Shown piece after piece: positions 9,500 to 20,355 of a stretch of 64,000 nt of DNA (positions are counted from its first letter, which is position 1; each line of letters starts with the position of its first letter). A model generated the notes under the pieces. That model saw only the letters and a list, made by a program, of their open reading frames with translations, ran no database searches and was not told where the DNA came from. The stretch is from the NCBI GenBank assembly GCA_025558095.1, contig JAIVFI010000025.1, forward strand, positions 558,001-622,000. Direction: 5' to 3'. Origin of the DNA: Hyaloraphidium curvatum (Eukaryota > Monoblepharomycota > Hyaloraphidiomycetes > Hyaloraphidiales > Hyaloraphidiaceae). The position numbers and the translations under genes were made by a program.

Positions 9500-11719
9500 A
9501 TGTCCTCTCTTGGCCCCATGGACCGCGCAAAACGAAGCCGCGACGATGGATACGCGACTACGGACGTTCATTCGTGTCCTTCGTCACTCGTGGACCTCCC
9601 AGACGAGCTGCTCCTCGCCATCCTCGCCCTTCTTCCCCTCGCGGACATCTTCGAGCTCCGATACTTATGTCGACGCGTCTTGCCGTCGGCCAAGGTGGCT
9701 TTCATATCCTGCGCTCGTTCCATTTCGGTGCACGACGGCGATTTCCGGCTCTTTTGCTCCGAGATGACCCAGGTCAACAGTCGACGTGAGGTTCCCGGCG
9801 AGCGGCTCAAGCCGTTCGATCTGGGACGCATCGCTCGCACCGCCGGTGTTGCCGGAGATAGCGCCATGGTGCGCGGCATCTCGAAGTTGTACTTCTGGGC
9901 GCTGGGCGAACTGGCCGACTTCCTCCGTGGTTTCCGGCCCTCTGTGCGGGACCTGGCCGTGCTCCTGGAATCGAAAGAGGTCCTGGAATCCAAGCCCGCG
10001 GCGGAACAGCGCGAGTTCCTGCGGAAGTTGAATCTTTCGGCCCCCGAGCTGCGCAGTTTGATGCCCGCTCTTTTCACTGTTGTTGACCCCGGCGTGCGGT
10101 GGGGCTTCCTGGCAGCGGCGGAGACCTGGGCAAATGAAAATCAAGCTGCTGTAAATGATGACGGCCGTCTGGCCAGTTTCCTTGCCGCGGAGGTTGAGTT
10201 ATGCCGGCGCAGACGCGGGGACGCCGCTTCCGTCATTGGCCAAGGTGCACAAGACCTCTCGGCTTTCCTGAAGGCAAGCGTTCTCATGTGCTGTCCCATC
10301 TCGTGGACCGAGAAGGGAGCCATCTTGTCTAGGTGGGCTCGTCATCGTAGCACGGGCTCGGCGTTGGGGATTGCGAACGACTCATTCGTTGGCTTGAATT
10401 GTGCGAGGGCGGCTGTTTCGGCCCTCGCGAGTCCGAGTTGCTCCTCGGCGGACTGTATGCTGCCGACTTTCAGCGGGAGCTGGCCGGCGAAATCATCGTC
10501 ACGATGTTCGACACCCAACTGCACCCGGACAGTCGCCGGATTCAGGTCTGGGACCTCGACCTGCGTGCAACACTGGGGGTAGAGCCGTCGTCAGGGCCAT
10601 CAGCCGCGTCAGCGAGGTGATTGAGGTCGACCGCGCTCGCCTTCAAAAGTACCTAGAGCTGCGCGGCGCCTTCACCGAGGAGGAACTCGAGGCCGGATTG
10701 GTCCCAGGGACGGGCTTCAATCGCCCTCCTCTCCCAAAGTGTCGCTTACTGCTGTCGTTCCACCAGCCCCTGAGCCGGGTCGCCTTTGCCTCAGTCGCAG
10801 TCTCGTTCCTCTTTGAGAAGGGCTGTCGCCCCATGGATTACCTCGCCGCGGGACGATTCGCCTGGCAGCCTTGCGCTCCCGACTCGAGATCCCTGGAAGA
10901 CCTCGGCAAGATCGTGGCATGCGCCTACGATACCTCGCCGGCCCTTCTTTTGCATCCTATGGCGTGAACGCGCTGGCCGCGACCAAGATGCTGGGCGCCG
11001 CGTTCCTAGAACGCGAGTATCAGAGGCGGACCGTTGACGGAAGGGAAGTCTCGCGGGCGGACATGGCCGCGGAGTTTGCTGAGGGCCTCGCGTTCGGCCT
11101 GCAGGCCGCGGCATCGTTCATTGACCCCGCTCCAGCGCTCCTGGGACATCTCCTGCACGATCGATCGCGGGCGTGGTTCCCGCCAAGCTCCTTCCCCGCG
11201 CTGCTCTCCCGCCCCAACGTTTCGTCCCTCTTTGTCACCTTGCGAGATGTCATGCTGTTCATCGTCCACCACGCATTCGAGGACGAACCACTCGACCACC
11301 CCCGGCTGGAAGTGGAAAGGCCGTCGGACCTGAAATGGCAAATGGACTGGCGCGGCACGGACCTCGATGCGCCGCTCGCCCCCGCGCAGAAGGCCGCGCT
11401 GCTGGGGGAGCACTTGCTGGACTTGGTCCCCACGGGGTCCAGGGAGATGCACCCGGCGTGCTACTCGGCCGTGCTGCGGCTGAGGCCGCTGCGGGCGTGC
11501 AACGGCCGGATGGGGCATGCGTGGGCGCCCGGGAATCCGGCGGATGGGGACGAGGAGGACGAGGAGGACGAGGACGAGGACGCGGACGAGGATGACGACG
11601 AGGGGAGCGGAAGCGAGGAGGACGGCTGGGACGAAGACGGCCTGGAGGGAGGCGGGAGTGGGAACGAGGAGGAGGACGGCTTGGATTCCGACCGGTCCGA
11701 CTCCGACGAGGACGACTAG
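9500..11719 (+). CDS. F-box protein with acidic C-terminal tail
   Basis: Putative substrate receptor of an SCF ubiquitin ligase. The F-box near residues 25-60 (SLVDLPDELLLAILALL, then a conserved C-R-R) would bind Skp1. The helical body contains A-G-V-A-G-D-S-A-M-V and an N-E-N segment that align with the second F-box protein at 22351-23816. At least three introns are needed. Exon segments are 9500-about 10330, about 10410-10575 (GGLYAADF), about 10615-10965 (VIEVDRARLQ), and from about 11020 to 11719. Their exact junctions between 10330 and 11030 did not all resolve to canonical sites. The last ~60 residues are almost entirely Asp/Glu/Gly/Ser. The substrate is unknown. The first M (9500) or the one at 9518 could be the start. 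Confidence 0.65.
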
Positions 11720-12435
11720 CCGCCCGTCGCTAGATGCTATTTCAGGGCTTCTTGTACTTCTAGCGAGTGAGAAAGAGAGTAAGGATCCAGGTCGTCGACG
11801 GCGACAACGCGTGATTCAAACCCGGGCGCGGAAACTTCGACGGCGGCATTGTTGGCCGGTTCCCCCGTATTCACGGCATTTGAGCGAGTCTCCATCCGGA
11901 GCAATGTTCTCCTTTTCAAGCTGCCGGGGGCCGTGCTGAGCTCGTGATCCATGGCAATGCTGGGGGTTTTGGAGCGATGTGATGGGTGTCCCTCTCGGGC
12001 GGCATTGACCCCTCCTTGACGTTTTTCCGACGGCCGGTCAGGATATTGAACGAGCAGAACCAGCAGAGCGACACCACCCGTTGGCCACCACGGAGGCTGA
12101 TGATGAGGCTGCGCACGTCATTTTCGCTTACGGAGCGCGGAAGGACTCGAGTTGCCGAGAAGCCTCTCGGACCGACCTCACCAGCCTTGGTCCGACGGCG
12201 AACTGCCAACGCAGTTTGCCGAGGTTGGGGTGCATCAAGTGAGTTGGCCTCCAGCTGACAAGGTTCTACTTGTGGATTGATGCCTGACATATGCCATCGG
12301 ACGCCCGTGTACCCGTGGGACCGAGTGAGATTTCCCAAGGGTGCCGGCCGGTTGCTTGGCCACCCGTCCTGCCACAAAAGCCCGCACCTGCAGGCAAATC
12401 GCATCGTTTTGCCGACGGCAGCGAACCAGCGAGAC
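11720..12435. other. intergenic, no gene seen
   Basis: About 0.7 kb between two plus-strand genes. Only short shadow ORFs are present. A T-loop-like string near 11808 on the minus strand is not supported by a complementary stem. Confidence 0.5.
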
Positions 12436-13146
12436 ATGGAGCTCTCTCCCGCCGCGCTCCTGGCCCCTCCGCCGTCGTCCCCCGCGGCGCGGCATTCTGC
12501 GCCGGCGGCGCCCTCGCCGCGCGACTCGCCGCGGGACGCGCTGCGCCGCGACGCCGCCTTTGTGCGGTCCCTCATCGGCGACGGCTCGCCGCGCTCGCAG
12601 TGCTCTCCGTGTTCCGTGGCGTCGGACGCCACGCTCGTCGAGGGGGGCTGCGCGGCGTGCCGCCCGGAACTCGGCCCCCCTTGCTGGATTTGCAACCTCC
12701 GGGCCGCGGAGCCGGAACTCTTCTCGCACGAGGCACACGAGGCCACCCCGGACATGGCGGCTTTTTTCCCTCCCCTCGCGGGCCGCTCCGGAGGGGACCC
12801 GGTCGCCTTCGACCCCGGAGCCGATATTCCGCACCCGTGGACCCTCGCCGGCCCCGCCTCCGATTCCCGTGAGGCCCGCCGAACGCAGAGCCTGCCGATG
12901 CCTTCCAAATTGCCGGCCCGGGCCGCGGGCAAGCCCAAGGTCAGGTTCAACCGTGAGGTGGAGCGCGTGGAGACCTGGGGCAGGGAGGAGTACGAGCGCG
13001 GGCCCGTTGGGGCGTCTGTCGAGGTGCAGGAGCACGGGCGTGCGGACATTATGCGTTCATTTTTCGACCACGGCGCGCTCGGGGCGTGCAGCGGCGACGG
13101 GGCGCTGCCGGACTTGAAGGCTTACTGGAAGACTTGGAAGAGCTAG
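12436..13146 (+). CDS. Small Pro/Ala-rich protein with RVxF module (copy A)
   Basis: A single-exon gene for 236 residues with no family I can name. Three short motifs recur in paralogues in this window. Near residue 40 is RRDAAFVRSLI. Near residue 165 is P-K-V-R-F followed by V-E-R-V-E-T-W and E-E-Y-E-R-G. The C-terminus has ALPDLKAYW. A CWIC cysteine pair near residue 82 is shared with the large protein at 29455-31734. The rest is low-complexity and probably disordered. K/R-V-x-F is the canonical docking motif for protein phosphatase 1, so a PP1-binding or scaffold role is plausible but inferred. It sits immediately after the F-box gene. Confidence 0.7.
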   Translation: MELSPAALLAPPPSSPAARHSAPAAPSPRDSPRDALRRDAAFVRSLIGDGSPRSQCSPCSVASDATLVEGGCAACRPELGPPCWICNLRAAEPELFSHEAHEATPDMAAFFPPLAGRSGGDPVAFDPGADIPHPWTLAGPASDSREARRTQSLPMPSKLPARAAGKPKVRFNREVERVETWGREEYERGPVGASVEVQEHGRADIMRSFFDHGALGACSGDGALPDLKAYWKTWKS

Positions 13147-13441
13147 AATCCGCTACGTCGGCAAAGATGTACTGCGCGACCAATCAACGACAACGATCAC
13201 GATGCATGCAACGAGGGTGTTCGATACATAGCCTGGTATTCGGTATTGCGCGCGGTATCCCAGCAAGCGGGATGGAAGGGCTGGTGACGGTGAGAGCGGG
13301 GAGACATTGCAAGCGCCGCGCGCCATCGCAGCGTCGATAACGCCGGCAGCTCGCTGCGACACTCTGCCGCGTAGTACGCAGTACGTGCCCGGTGCGCCAC
13401 GACTCCGGCCGAAATCGGACCGCCTGTATCTATTGTTTCCG

Positions 13442-15479
13442 CTAGAGCTTGGTCCCCCCGCTGTTGGCCCTCGGCGCCGGCGCGCCGGTGAACGACGGCA
13501 TTTCGTAATCCGGGAAATGCTTGGCCAGCCACTTTCTCGCGTTGTCCATGCTCTTCTCCATGATCTGCATCGCTCGTCAGCACGCCAACCGACATTGCAC
13601 ACGCACCAACCCACCGCCGGCTCGTCCTTCGGGAACCAATCCTCGGCGTAAACGTCTCCCGCCTGCTCCCACCCCCCTTCCAGCTCCCGCATCACCCCCT
13701 CAGGATTCCACAGCGTCCCCTTGTGCTTCCCCTCGTTCCCCGGCTCCGGCAGCGCCACCGCGAACCCCGGGCTGACCCGCCACCCGAACGGCGTCCCGTT
13801 GAACACCGCCGCTTCCCTCCCCCTGAAACCGGGTACGAGGGTGGCGGCGGCGACGGGGAGGCACGCGGCGGGGCGGACGCCCTCGGTGTGTGAGTCGACC
13901 TGCGCGAGAGGGTGCAGGAAGAGGGAGGAGCCGGAGATGTCGACGGAGAAGGAGGCGGATTCGATGGAGAGGACCTGGAGGAGGCCCTGGATGCCGAAGG
14001 CGACTGCGACCGTCGGCGGTCAATGACAGTCCACACAAATGCTTTTGCGAACTGCGGGCTCACCAGAGTTCCACTCGGGTCCCACGACGCCCGGCGCCTC
14101 GTTGCCCAGGTCTACCCTGACAAAGGCCACGAAGCGGCCGTACCCCACCTTGCGCATGTGCGGGTAGATAAGCCTGCAGGCGCGGAAGGTGGTGCGGAGG
14201 AAGCGGTCGTGCAGGGCGGCAAAGTCGCGCTTGGCGGCGTCCAGCGCGGGGTCGGGGTCCGCGGTGGTTGGCCAGGGGTAAGTGCTCGCGAGTGGTGCCT
14301 CTGTCGGACAACACCGAAGCCAAAGGTCAGCGAAGAACCCGCGACGATCGCCCGGCGAGACCGACCGCTCCAATCGAACATGCACAGGTCCACCCCACCC
14401 AGTCCCCCCACCACCTTCTCCAGTGCCTCCTCCGAGAACCCGTCCACCTCCACCCTCCCCACTTTCGCCCCGCCCGACTCGAGGCGCCCGCAAAGCTCGC
14501 TCATGCTCTTCCCCGGGATCCCTACCACCACCACCCTCCGCTCCCTGAACGCCTGCCGCGCGTTGGCGGCGTAGATCCGCGGCACGTCCACCCGCGGCTC
14601 CAGCTCCAGCCGCGCAAACCATCCGAAGCCGCCGTACCACGGGCTACCGTTCTGCGCGGCCCCCTTCTTGCCGGCCAGCATTGCGACCACCGGCGACACG
14701 AGGTCGGGGTGCCCGAACTCGGGGGCGGGGCCGGAACCGAGCACCGTGCCGCCCATGCGGGTGGCGGCGCCGGGGAGGAGGGCCGAGGCGGAGATGTCGC
14801 CGGGGAGGGCGGCGAGCTGGGAGGAGAGGGAGAGGAGGAGGCCGATGAGGGAGTACTTGCAAGTTCCGTCTGCCACGGCTTGGGTCAGAAAGAGAGAGTT
14901 TGGCGAGGGAGAGCGACGTACAGTTGGAGCCGCCGAAGGAGCCCCAGACGCCGCTCGAGGAGGAGGTGAAGATGACGCGGCCGTAGCCCTGGCGGACAAA
15001 GTGCGGCACCGCGGCGCGGGCGGCCGAGTAGGCGCCCATCATGTTGATCTGCCACATGAGGTCGAAGTTGACGTCGGACATCCGTTCCAGGCGCGCAGAA
15101 CTGGGAGCCATAGCCGAGAGACGCGGAAGACGGGAGACAGTCAGGAACACAGGGCAACCTCGACAAGAGAAATGTCCCACCGCAGAATCCCGGCGTTCAG
15201 GACCAGCACATCGATCCTCCCGAACCGCTGCACCGCCTCCTCGACCAGCTTGTCTCCATCGACCGCGCTGCGCGTCGACCACGCGGCCTTGCCCCCGTGC
15301 CTGATGATTTCCTCGGCGACCGTCCTCGCGACCTCTTCTTCCTCGCCATCGCCGCGCAGGCCTTTGCCGGTGTCGTTCACGAGCACTTTGGCGCCCAGGG
15401 CGCCCAGGAGGAGCGCGTGGGAGCGGCCGAGACCGCGGCCGGCGCCCGAAACGAGGGCGACGAGCCCATCGAGCCGCAT
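13442..15479 (-). CDS. Tandem-SDR protein, Fox2-like, with C-terminal TKL
   Basis: Six exons encode 576 residues. Introns are 15101-15180, 14870-14921, 14301-14365, 14004-14063 and 13565-13614. The first SDR domain (about 1-240) resembles the (3R)-hydroxyacyl-CoA dehydrogenase part of the peroxisomal multifunctional beta-oxidation enzyme: SGAGRGLG nucleotide loop, V-N-D-T-G, N-A-G-I-L, TSSSSG, and an active site Y-G-T-C-K. That active site appears only if the second intron ends at the GCAG before ACGG. The second domain (about 270-430) keeps the Rossmann-like pattern and the M-R-K-V-G-Y-G-R-F strand, but has V-G-I-P-G-K for the glycine loop and no Y-x-x-x-K, so it is probably inactive. No MaoC hydratase domain follows. 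The C-terminal T-K-L resembles a weak type 1 peroxisomal signal. It is transcribed divergently from the zinc-finger gene, with 160 bp between starts. Confidence 0.75.
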
Positions 15480-15639
15480 TATTGCGGTACGCGGTGTAAA
15501 CAAACGTCCTTTGAGCAGATCAAGGAGTTGTCCCGGGCCTTCCAGGTGCGCAACGAGGGCGGACGGAACCGAGTTTGCCGACGCGCGCCCTTGCCACAAG
15601 CCTCCACCGGACGCGAGCCCGAACAACCCCCGGAACGCG

Positions 15640-16700
15640 ATGCCGAGCTCGACGCCCGTCTCCGGCTCCTCGCGGCCGAGCACGGTGCCCGAGCAGGCGC
15701 GGCCCAAGGTCGTCCGCGAGGGCGCGAAGGCCCCCGGCGCCCCCAGCGAGGACGACCTGGTCCGCGTGTGGGAGCTGCGCAAGAAGGGCCGCCTCGGACC
15801 CGAGTGGACCGTGCACGAGCTGTCGATGGAGAATGCGAACGAGCTGCTGGACGAGCTGCTGGCGAGGCACCCGGGTTGGGCGATTTACCAGCATGGGAGC
15901 GCGGACGAGGTCAAGAACGTGACGCTCGCGCCTGCAACGACGCCGGCGTACCGGGCCAAGGCAAAGGAGATGCTGGAGATGATCAAGAACCTCAAGTGCG
16001 ACACAGGGGCTAAGCAGGTGCTTTTTCCGGTCGGGGCTTGCCGGGGGTTGGCTCACCCGGCTGACCCCGGGCCTTTCGCCAGGTCTTCTATCACCGCAAC
16101 GTCGCCAACATGCTCGGCTCCTTCGACATCCAGGACGGCGTCGTGACGACCATCTCCGAGGACCTCCTCCTGGAATCCCTGGCCATGGGCGCCGCCTGCG
16201 GGGGCGTCGTCATCGTGCGGCTCTTCCTCGACAAGAAACCCGCCGTGCTCGTCGCTCTCCCGGCTTCCGAGGCCGCAAAGGGCCACACGTGCTGCTCGTC
16301 GGGGTGCCGCAAGCCCGCGACCGTCGAGTGTCCCGTGTGCACCGAGCTGGGCGTGCAGCAGAGGTACTTCTGCTCGCAAAAGTGCTACGACAAGGGGTGG
16401 AAGATCCATTCGCGCAAGCGCCACGGCGAGTACCAGTGCGGCATGTGCGACGAATGGCATTCGCGGGACAACCGGGTGCAGGTGGGGCGCGCGCGATTCC
16501 GCAGCCCGTTTCCGGAGCCGACGCACGGCCCGCAGGTCAGGGCGTTCCGGTTCGTCGGCGACGATGCGGAGCTGCGCCGCGCCACGCCGGACAAGTGCCA
16601 AGAGCTGTGGAAGATCGCGATCGGGCTGTCGGCCAGGGAGAAAGGCAAGGAGATCTCGCCCGTCGACCACGAGCCCAACAGCTGGGTCCAGTTCCTCTGA
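15640..16700 (+). CDS. C6H2 (MYND-like) zinc-finger protein
   Basis: Two exons, joined over a 65-nt intron at 16018-16082 (GTGCTT...GCCAG, GCTGAC branch site), encode 331 residues. The zinc finger near residues 197-240 has the order CSSGC, ECPVC, Y-F-C-S-Q-K-C, K-I-H, R-H. This matches the C6H2 finger at the N-terminus of eukaryotic methionine aminopeptidase 1 more closely than generic MYND fingers, but no peptidase domain follows. A second small Cys-His cluster (C-G-M-C-D-E-W-H) comes next. The N-terminal part has charged helices (WELRKKGRLGPEWTVHEL) and a beta-rich stretch around the exon junction. It could bind ribosomes or proteins, as the MetAP1 finger does; this is inference. The shared divergent promoter with the SDR gene is about 160 bp. 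Confidence 0.7.
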
Positions 16701-16852
16701 GGCGGCAGAAGCGCTGCCTCGGGGTACGCGGCGAGGTGGAGGGAGCTGAGGATGGAGGCGAATACGGGCTTTGTCTTGCTTTTCGAGGTGGACTCTCACG
16801 TGGTGTTGCTCGGCCGTGCTATCGCATTTCTGCAATGGATCGACATCCCTCC

Positions 16853-18895
16853 CTATCTCCACCCCGGCACGCTCGTCCTGCTTCCCGCCGAGCTCGCCAG
16901 CGACCCCGGCACGCTCACCACGCTGCTCCCCGTCGGGCTCCGATCCACCGGCTGCTGCGCCCCCCTCACCAACCCGTCCCAACTGAACCTCGCCCCCTCC
17001 CCGCCCGCATCCTCCTCCATCTCCTCGATCTCCCCCGTGTTCGCCGAAATCTCCGCGACCCCCGCCGCGTGCAGGGAGGAGAGGAAGGCGTCGGCGACCC
17101 GCCGCGCGCCGAGGCCGTACGACGCGCCGAGGAGGTCCAGCGCGCGGGCAAACGTGCGCGCGCCGAGGCGGAGGTCGGCGGGGGATGCTTCGCGGTCCGC
17201 GTGGGGTTGTTCGGGGGAGGGAAAGCCGCCGGATGCGGAGAAGGCGGGGGCGGGGTTCAGGGCGTCGAGGAGGACGGTGCCCATGGTCGCGCAGGCGCCG
17301 ACGACGGCAAAGGTGCCGCCCTCGAAGGCCGGGTCGCGGGAGAGCAGGCAGCGGAGGAGGGAGGCGGCGCGGAGGGAGCGAGCGCGCGCGGCGCGGAGGA
17401 AGCCCAGGAGGAGGAGCGATTCGACCGAGAAGAACTCGGCAAAGAGGAACATCTGCACCAGGGACGACGAGTAGCGCGGGTGCGGGAGGAACATGGTTTC
17501 CCATGCATCCAGGAAGGGCGCGGCGTTGCCCTGGGCAAAGGGGATGCGGATCTCGTGGGGCAGCATCGAGGCGGCGACCTCGGGGATCGAGGCCACGACG
17601 ATGCCGACGTCCCTGCTCGGCGGGAGGTCGTCCAGCGCTGCATCGCGGCGCATGCGGAGCAGGTGGTGCCGCGAGTAGTTGGCGAGCTGGATGATGTGCA
17701 GCGCCGAGGCGCCGCTGAAGGCCAGGTCGGCCATGTCCCGGGCGAGCCGTGTGGCGCCGGGGGCGAAATCGTCCTCGTTGGTGGAGGGGAAGGAGATGCG
17801 CGGCTCGTGGCCGTCGCGGAGCTTGCGGAGGATGGCGAACCCGGCCTCGGGGTCGGGGTGGTCGAAGGCGTTCTCGGGTGCCGCCACGGGTTCGTTGGTG
17901 TGGGGGGCGAAGTAGCGGCCAAAAGTCTGCCTTGCCGAATAGTGCGCTGCGCCCAAGTCGAAGCCGCACACGACGATGCGGGCACGGAGCACGTGCTCCC
18001 TGTAGATCCATTCGCCCGCGGTTATGGGGGCCTCAAGGGGAAGGCGCAAGAAGAGCTTCTCCGCCGCAACCGCGGAGAGCTTCAGCAGGGGCAGGGTCTT
18101 TCCTGGCAACCCAGCGATCGCCAACAACTTGCACATGAGGGTGGCGGTCAGAACGGCCTCGAGGTCCCCTTGCGGCGCGACGGCAGCCAGCAGGTCCCGC
18201 GCGCGGAGGCTGCACCACCGCGCCACGGCGAGCCGCTCGCGGTGGGTCAGGTCCGTCACATGGCGGATGCCGGAAGCGGCGATGGCGTAGAGCAGAGCGA
18301 GTGGCCTGCGCCTGGGGAAGCTTTGGCAGGGGCTGCCCTTGATTGCCCGTTCGAACGCGCCGCGGTGGACGAAGGGGAGTACGCGGTGCGTGTGCGACCA
18401 GAAGCGGCGCACGGCGATGAAGAGGAGGTCCTGCGGAGTGGGTGCGCCCGGGCCGAGGTCGGGGAACGGCAGGGCGGGGCCCAGGGAAGGGGGCGGGGAG
18501 GCGGGCACGACGACGCCGGCGAGCGGGACCCCGCGGTTGAGCAGCCAGTCGAGCGGCGTCTCGGGCAGGCTCTGCCAGCCGAGCACGCTCTCAGACGGCG
18601 CCCGCGAGGCGGCCGACGGCGACCGCACGACCGCCCGAGCCTCCGCGGCGGGCGGGTTCGGCTCGCGGTCGAAGTCCAGCGACACGCCCGAGTCCTTGCG
18701 CTCGGCGGGATCCGGGTCATCGCCGCCGTCGTCGTCGCCGTCCGCGGGGCCCTGCTGCCGGCGCCGCTCGGCCTCCGCCGCGAGGAGCTCCCACGACGGC
18801 GCGGCCTCGTCGGCGGCGGCGCCCGGCCGCTCCCCCACCACGCCGCCCACCGGTGCGTTAAAGACGGAGTTCGCCAATAATGTCGCGCCCGACAT
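16853..18895 (-). CDS. Fungal transcription-factor-type protein without visible DNA-binding domain
   Basis: A single-exon gene for 680 residues. The central region from about residue 150 resembles the fungal-specific transcription factor middle domain: D-L-L-F-I-A-V-R-R-F-W-S-H-T followed by V-L-P-F-V-H-R-G-A-F, then long alpha-helical stretches. The N-terminal 140 residues are disordered-looking and acidic (DGDDDGGDD), and I see no Zn2Cys6 cluster. A DNA-binding exon further upstream was sought and not found, so the protein may act without its own zinc cluster or the model may lack a first exon. The tail is acidic (EIEEMEED), then Ser-rich. The gene at 29455-31734 has a comparable helical body. 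The long open frame on the opposite strand is a shadow. Confidence 0.6.
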   Translation of the reverse strand: MSGATLLANSVFNAPVGGVVGERPGAAADEAAPSWELLAAEAERRRQQGPADGDDDGGDDPDPAERKDSGVSLDFDREPNPPAAEARAVVRSPSAASRAPSESVLGWQSLPETPLDWLLNRGVPLAGVVVPASPPPSLGPALPFPDLGPGAPTPQDLLFIAVRRFWSHTHRVLPFVHRGAFERAIKGSPCQSFPRRRPLALLYAIAASGIRHVTDLTHRERLAVARWCSLRARDLLAAVAPQGDLEAVLTATLMCKLLAIAGLPGKTLPLLKLSAVAAEKLFLRLPLEAPITAGEWIYREHVLRARIVVCGFDLGAAHYSARQTFGRYFAPHTNEPVAAPENAFDHPDPEAGFAILRKLRDGHEPRISFPSTNEDDFAPGATRLARDMADLAFSGASALHIIQLANYSRHHLLRMRRDAALDDLPPSRDVGIVVASIPEVAASMLPHEIRIPFAQGNAAPFLDAWETMFLPHPRYSSSLVQMFLFAEFFSVESLLLLGFLRAARARSLRAASLLRCLLSRDPAFEGGTFAVVGACATMGTVLLDALNPAPAFSASGGFPSPEQPHADREASPADLRLGARTFARALDLLGASYGLGARRVADAFLSSLHAAGVAEISANTGEIEEMEEDAGGEGARFSWDGLVRGAQQPVDRSPTGSSVVSVPGSLASSAGSRTSVPGWR

Positions 18896-19273
18896 TGGCG
18901 TCCGGGCGGCACGCAACTGGCAGCATAGGGGATAGTGCGTCGAGGGGGTCAAGACCCTGCGACGAAAGCCGCCGACGTCATAGGGGTCAGTTTCCGGATG
19001 CCGGTCAAAAGTGTTGACCAACCCGGCGGACCAAGAGGGAGAAACTCCTATCCTGCTCTGCAGGTGGGCTTTACTGTCCCCGGAGCCGTGGTAGCGTTTG
19101 GACATGGAGGGGATCGGAACTGTCGGGCCGTCCCCTGCCGCAGATCCTTCCATGCGGCGAACCCATGTGCAACCGTCCACCGTCACCGTGCGAAAGACTC
19201 TTCCGCACCGGGATCATCCGGAGACCCCTAGCGATGTGCGCCTCTCGGAAAGTGACTTTTTCCCAACTGCAAG
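18896..19273. other. intergenic, nothing seen
   Basis: About 380 bp upstream of the transcription-factor-like gene and downstream of the RVxF copy B gene. No repeat, RNA gene or ORF of note was recognised. Confidence 0.5.
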
Positions 19274-19999
19274 CTACACATGCCGCTTGAGCACCTTCAA
19301 CCAGAATACGCTTTCGAACGATCCCTCGCTCCCTTCCTCCGCCCGCATCTCGCCCCAACCGCTTCCCTTGGGCACGCTTCCCGATCCACGCCTGACCACG
19401 ATGCTTGCCTCCGCCGGCCTCACTCCGAGATCCTCCAATCCCTCGGCAAACGCGCCCGCGGCCTCCATGGGGTCCGCGCCGCGGGCGTACTCGTGCCGGT
19501 CCCAGGTTTCGTACACTTCGACGGCGAGCAGGAAACGCACTCGCTTGGCCACCTTGCGCGGGGGCTCGGCGGCGGCGGCGGCGGGCGGTGCGCACCGCGT
19601 GGGGAGCGAATGGAAGCGCGGCGGCGGCGCGGGCCACGCGAGGGGCAGGGAGTGGTGGCGCCACGGGGAGGAGGAGTAGCCGGGGCACGCCCGCTCGCCG
19701 CAGTCCCCGTCGTCGGCGGCGGTGCTCAGCGAGTCGCAGGTGCCCGTTCCCGACTGCGCGTCGCTGTCAACGGCGGCGTCGGCCTTGTCCGCCCGCAGCC
19801 ACTCGTCGTCGCCGAGATCGACGAACGTCTCGCTGGAGCCCCATCGCGGAACGCCCGGCACTTCCGTCGCCGGGAGGCACCGCTGCGCTCCCCCGACCGC
19901 GCCGTCCGCCGACGCCCACCGCGGCACCAGCGACCGCACGAAACTCGCGTCGCGGACCCACGCCTGCAGCGGGCACGGATCGGACGCGCGGCGGGCCAT
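19274..19999 (-). CDS. RVxF-module protein (copy B)
   Basis: A single-exon gene for 241 residues, paralogous to 12436-13146. Near residue 18 it has VRDASFVRSLV. Near residue 150 it has A-K-R-V-R-F followed by V-E-V-Y-E-T-W and H-E-Y-A-R-G. The C-terminal LPDLK motif of the other copies is absent; the protein ends F-W-L-K-V-L-K-R-H-V. The start MARRASDPC was chosen because it places the FVRSL motif near the N-terminus, as in copies A and C. Proline-, alanine- and serine-rich linkers fill the rest. The presumed role is binding of a type 1 phosphatase, inferred from the motif only. It lies next to a kinase remnant. Confidence 0.65.
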   Translation of the reverse strand: MARRASDPCPLQAWVRDASFVRSLVPRWASADGAVGGAQRCLPATEVPGVPRWGSSETFVDLGDDEWLRADKADAAVDSDAQSGTGTCDSLSTAADDGDCGERACPGYSSSPWRHHSLPLAWPAPPPRFHSLPTRCAPPAAAAAEPPRKVAKRVRFLLAVEVYETWDRHEYARGADPMEAAGAFAEGLEDLGVRPAEASIVVRRGSGSVPKGSGWGEMRAEEGSEGSFESVFWLKVLKRHV

Positions 20000-20355
20000 C
20001 TTCCGGTGTTCTTTGTCACCGTCGACGGGCGGGTTTTGGAGATGTGGAGCCTGGATGAGCCCTTGCGTCCTGTGCGGCGTGGCGCGTGCGTCCTGGATCC
20101 CCCAGCCGCCGCGGGATGCATCGTTCGCACGCAGACACGGCAGAAAACTGGTAGCGGACGTGCAGGTCGGTGCACACATGTTCGCCGACGCCGATTTAAC
20201 GGTCCCGGATTGCTCCAGATGCGAGATTGAGCCCATCGTTCATGGCACGGTGCGACTAACGTCATCCGCCCGCAGAACTGCACGGGATTTTTGAGTTCGA
20301 GGACGTACATCCTGCACAGCATCCAACCCGATCGACCCTTCCCCACCGGGGTCAT

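Noticed and set aside
11800-11830. Possible tRNA T-loop on the minus strand
   Set aside because: The T-loop-like string is there, but flanking stems are not complementary and no anticodon arm or acceptor stem could be built.
16289-18880. Plus-strand open frame of 863 codons
   Set aside because: It is antisense to the transcription-factor-like gene, has an Arg/Gly/Glu-rich composition typical of GC-rich shadow frames, and shows no motif.
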